From: an uncultured Oscillospiraceae bacterium
Lineage (GTDB): Bacteria > Bacillota > Clostridia > Oscillospirales > Oscillospiraceae
Reading direction: 5' to 3'
Assembly: GCA_900763685.1 (NCBI GenBank)
Contig: CAAFLF010000009.1
Span: forward strand, 1-29,754
Length of the DNA: 29,754 bases
Translations under genes and position numbers: made by a program
Shown: positions 29,730-29,754 of the stretch, in pieces
Layout: the number at the start of each line of letters is the position of its first letter
Position numbering within the stretch: the stretch's first letter is position 1
The notes under the pieces: generated by a model
Told to the model about the DNA's origin: nothing
Seen by the model: the letters and a program-made list of their open reading frames with translations, nothing else
The model's database searches: none

Positions 29730-29754
29730 AAACGGCGGGGGAGCATCGCTTGCG
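29730..29754. terminator. Partial hairpin cut by the window edge
   Basis: AAACGGCGGGGGAGCATCGC followed by TTGCG is the left arm and loop of a hairpin nearly identical in design to 27585-27622. It probably ends a minus-strand gene lying to the right. 29662-29729 shows no feature I can support. Confidence 0.45.

Overview
The window looks like a chromosomal segment from a high-GC member of Clostridia (Bacillota), most likely a gut Oscillospiraceae relative. The signs are strong AAGGAGG-type ribosome binding sites, clear sigma-A promoters (TTGACA/TATAAT with 17-bp spacers), many GC-rich intrinsic terminators, an NfnAB electron-bifurcating transhydrogenase, a BlaI/M56-peptidase pair and lipobox lipoproteins. 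The lineage is an inference from gene content and style. I saw no rRNA, tRNA, CRISPR array, prophage or classical transposase. Codon bias is so strong that long open frames appear on the antisense strand of nearly every gene; these were discarded.

Layout, left to right. 1-538: a small AT-richer unit in which a DUF559 endonuclease-like gene sits exactly between two inverted repeats. 592-4627: a DUF2156-GNAT fusion and a LysR regulator on the minus strand, divergent from a sodium:neurotransmitter-type amino acid symporter; the LysR and symporter promoters overlap. 4862-5916: a CarD-like RNA polymerase-binding protein and a strongly expressed-looking small membrane protein, each with its own promoter and terminator. 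6116-11085: a complete branched-chain amino acid ABC uptake operon (binding protein, two permeases, two ATPases). 11210-12213: an ankyrin-repeat protein and an unknown 173-residue protein with less GC-rich codon use. 12345-14531: two small unknown minus-strand proteins, a GNAT acetyltransferase and a DUF5662 protein. 14613-15100: a Gdx/SugE guanidinium exporter behind a leader that can form mutually exclusive antiterminator and terminator hairpins, a good riboswitch candidate. 15191-17416: nfnAB. 17557-18873: a Crp/Fnr regulator divergent from a CBS-domain protein. 18922-19917: a zinc-type binding lipoprotein without its permease, under a perfect Fur-family palindrome. 20019-24751: BlaI-type repressor with a giant 1454-residue BlaR1-like membrane protease. 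24977-27583: PcrA helicase with an unusual Gly/Tyr/Ser-rich tail. 27673-29581: a tightly coupled three-gene operon (M29-type aminopeptidase, unknown helical protein, ArsR-DUF2087 regulator).

Common threads are amino acid acquisition (symporter, Liv system, M29 peptidase), redox balance (Nfn), and many local regulator-target pairs in which the regulator lies beside its probable target and a candidate operator can be read in the DNA. The most novel-looking items are the giant BlaR1-like sensor, the attenuator in front of gdx, and the inverted-repeat-bounded DUF559 unit.
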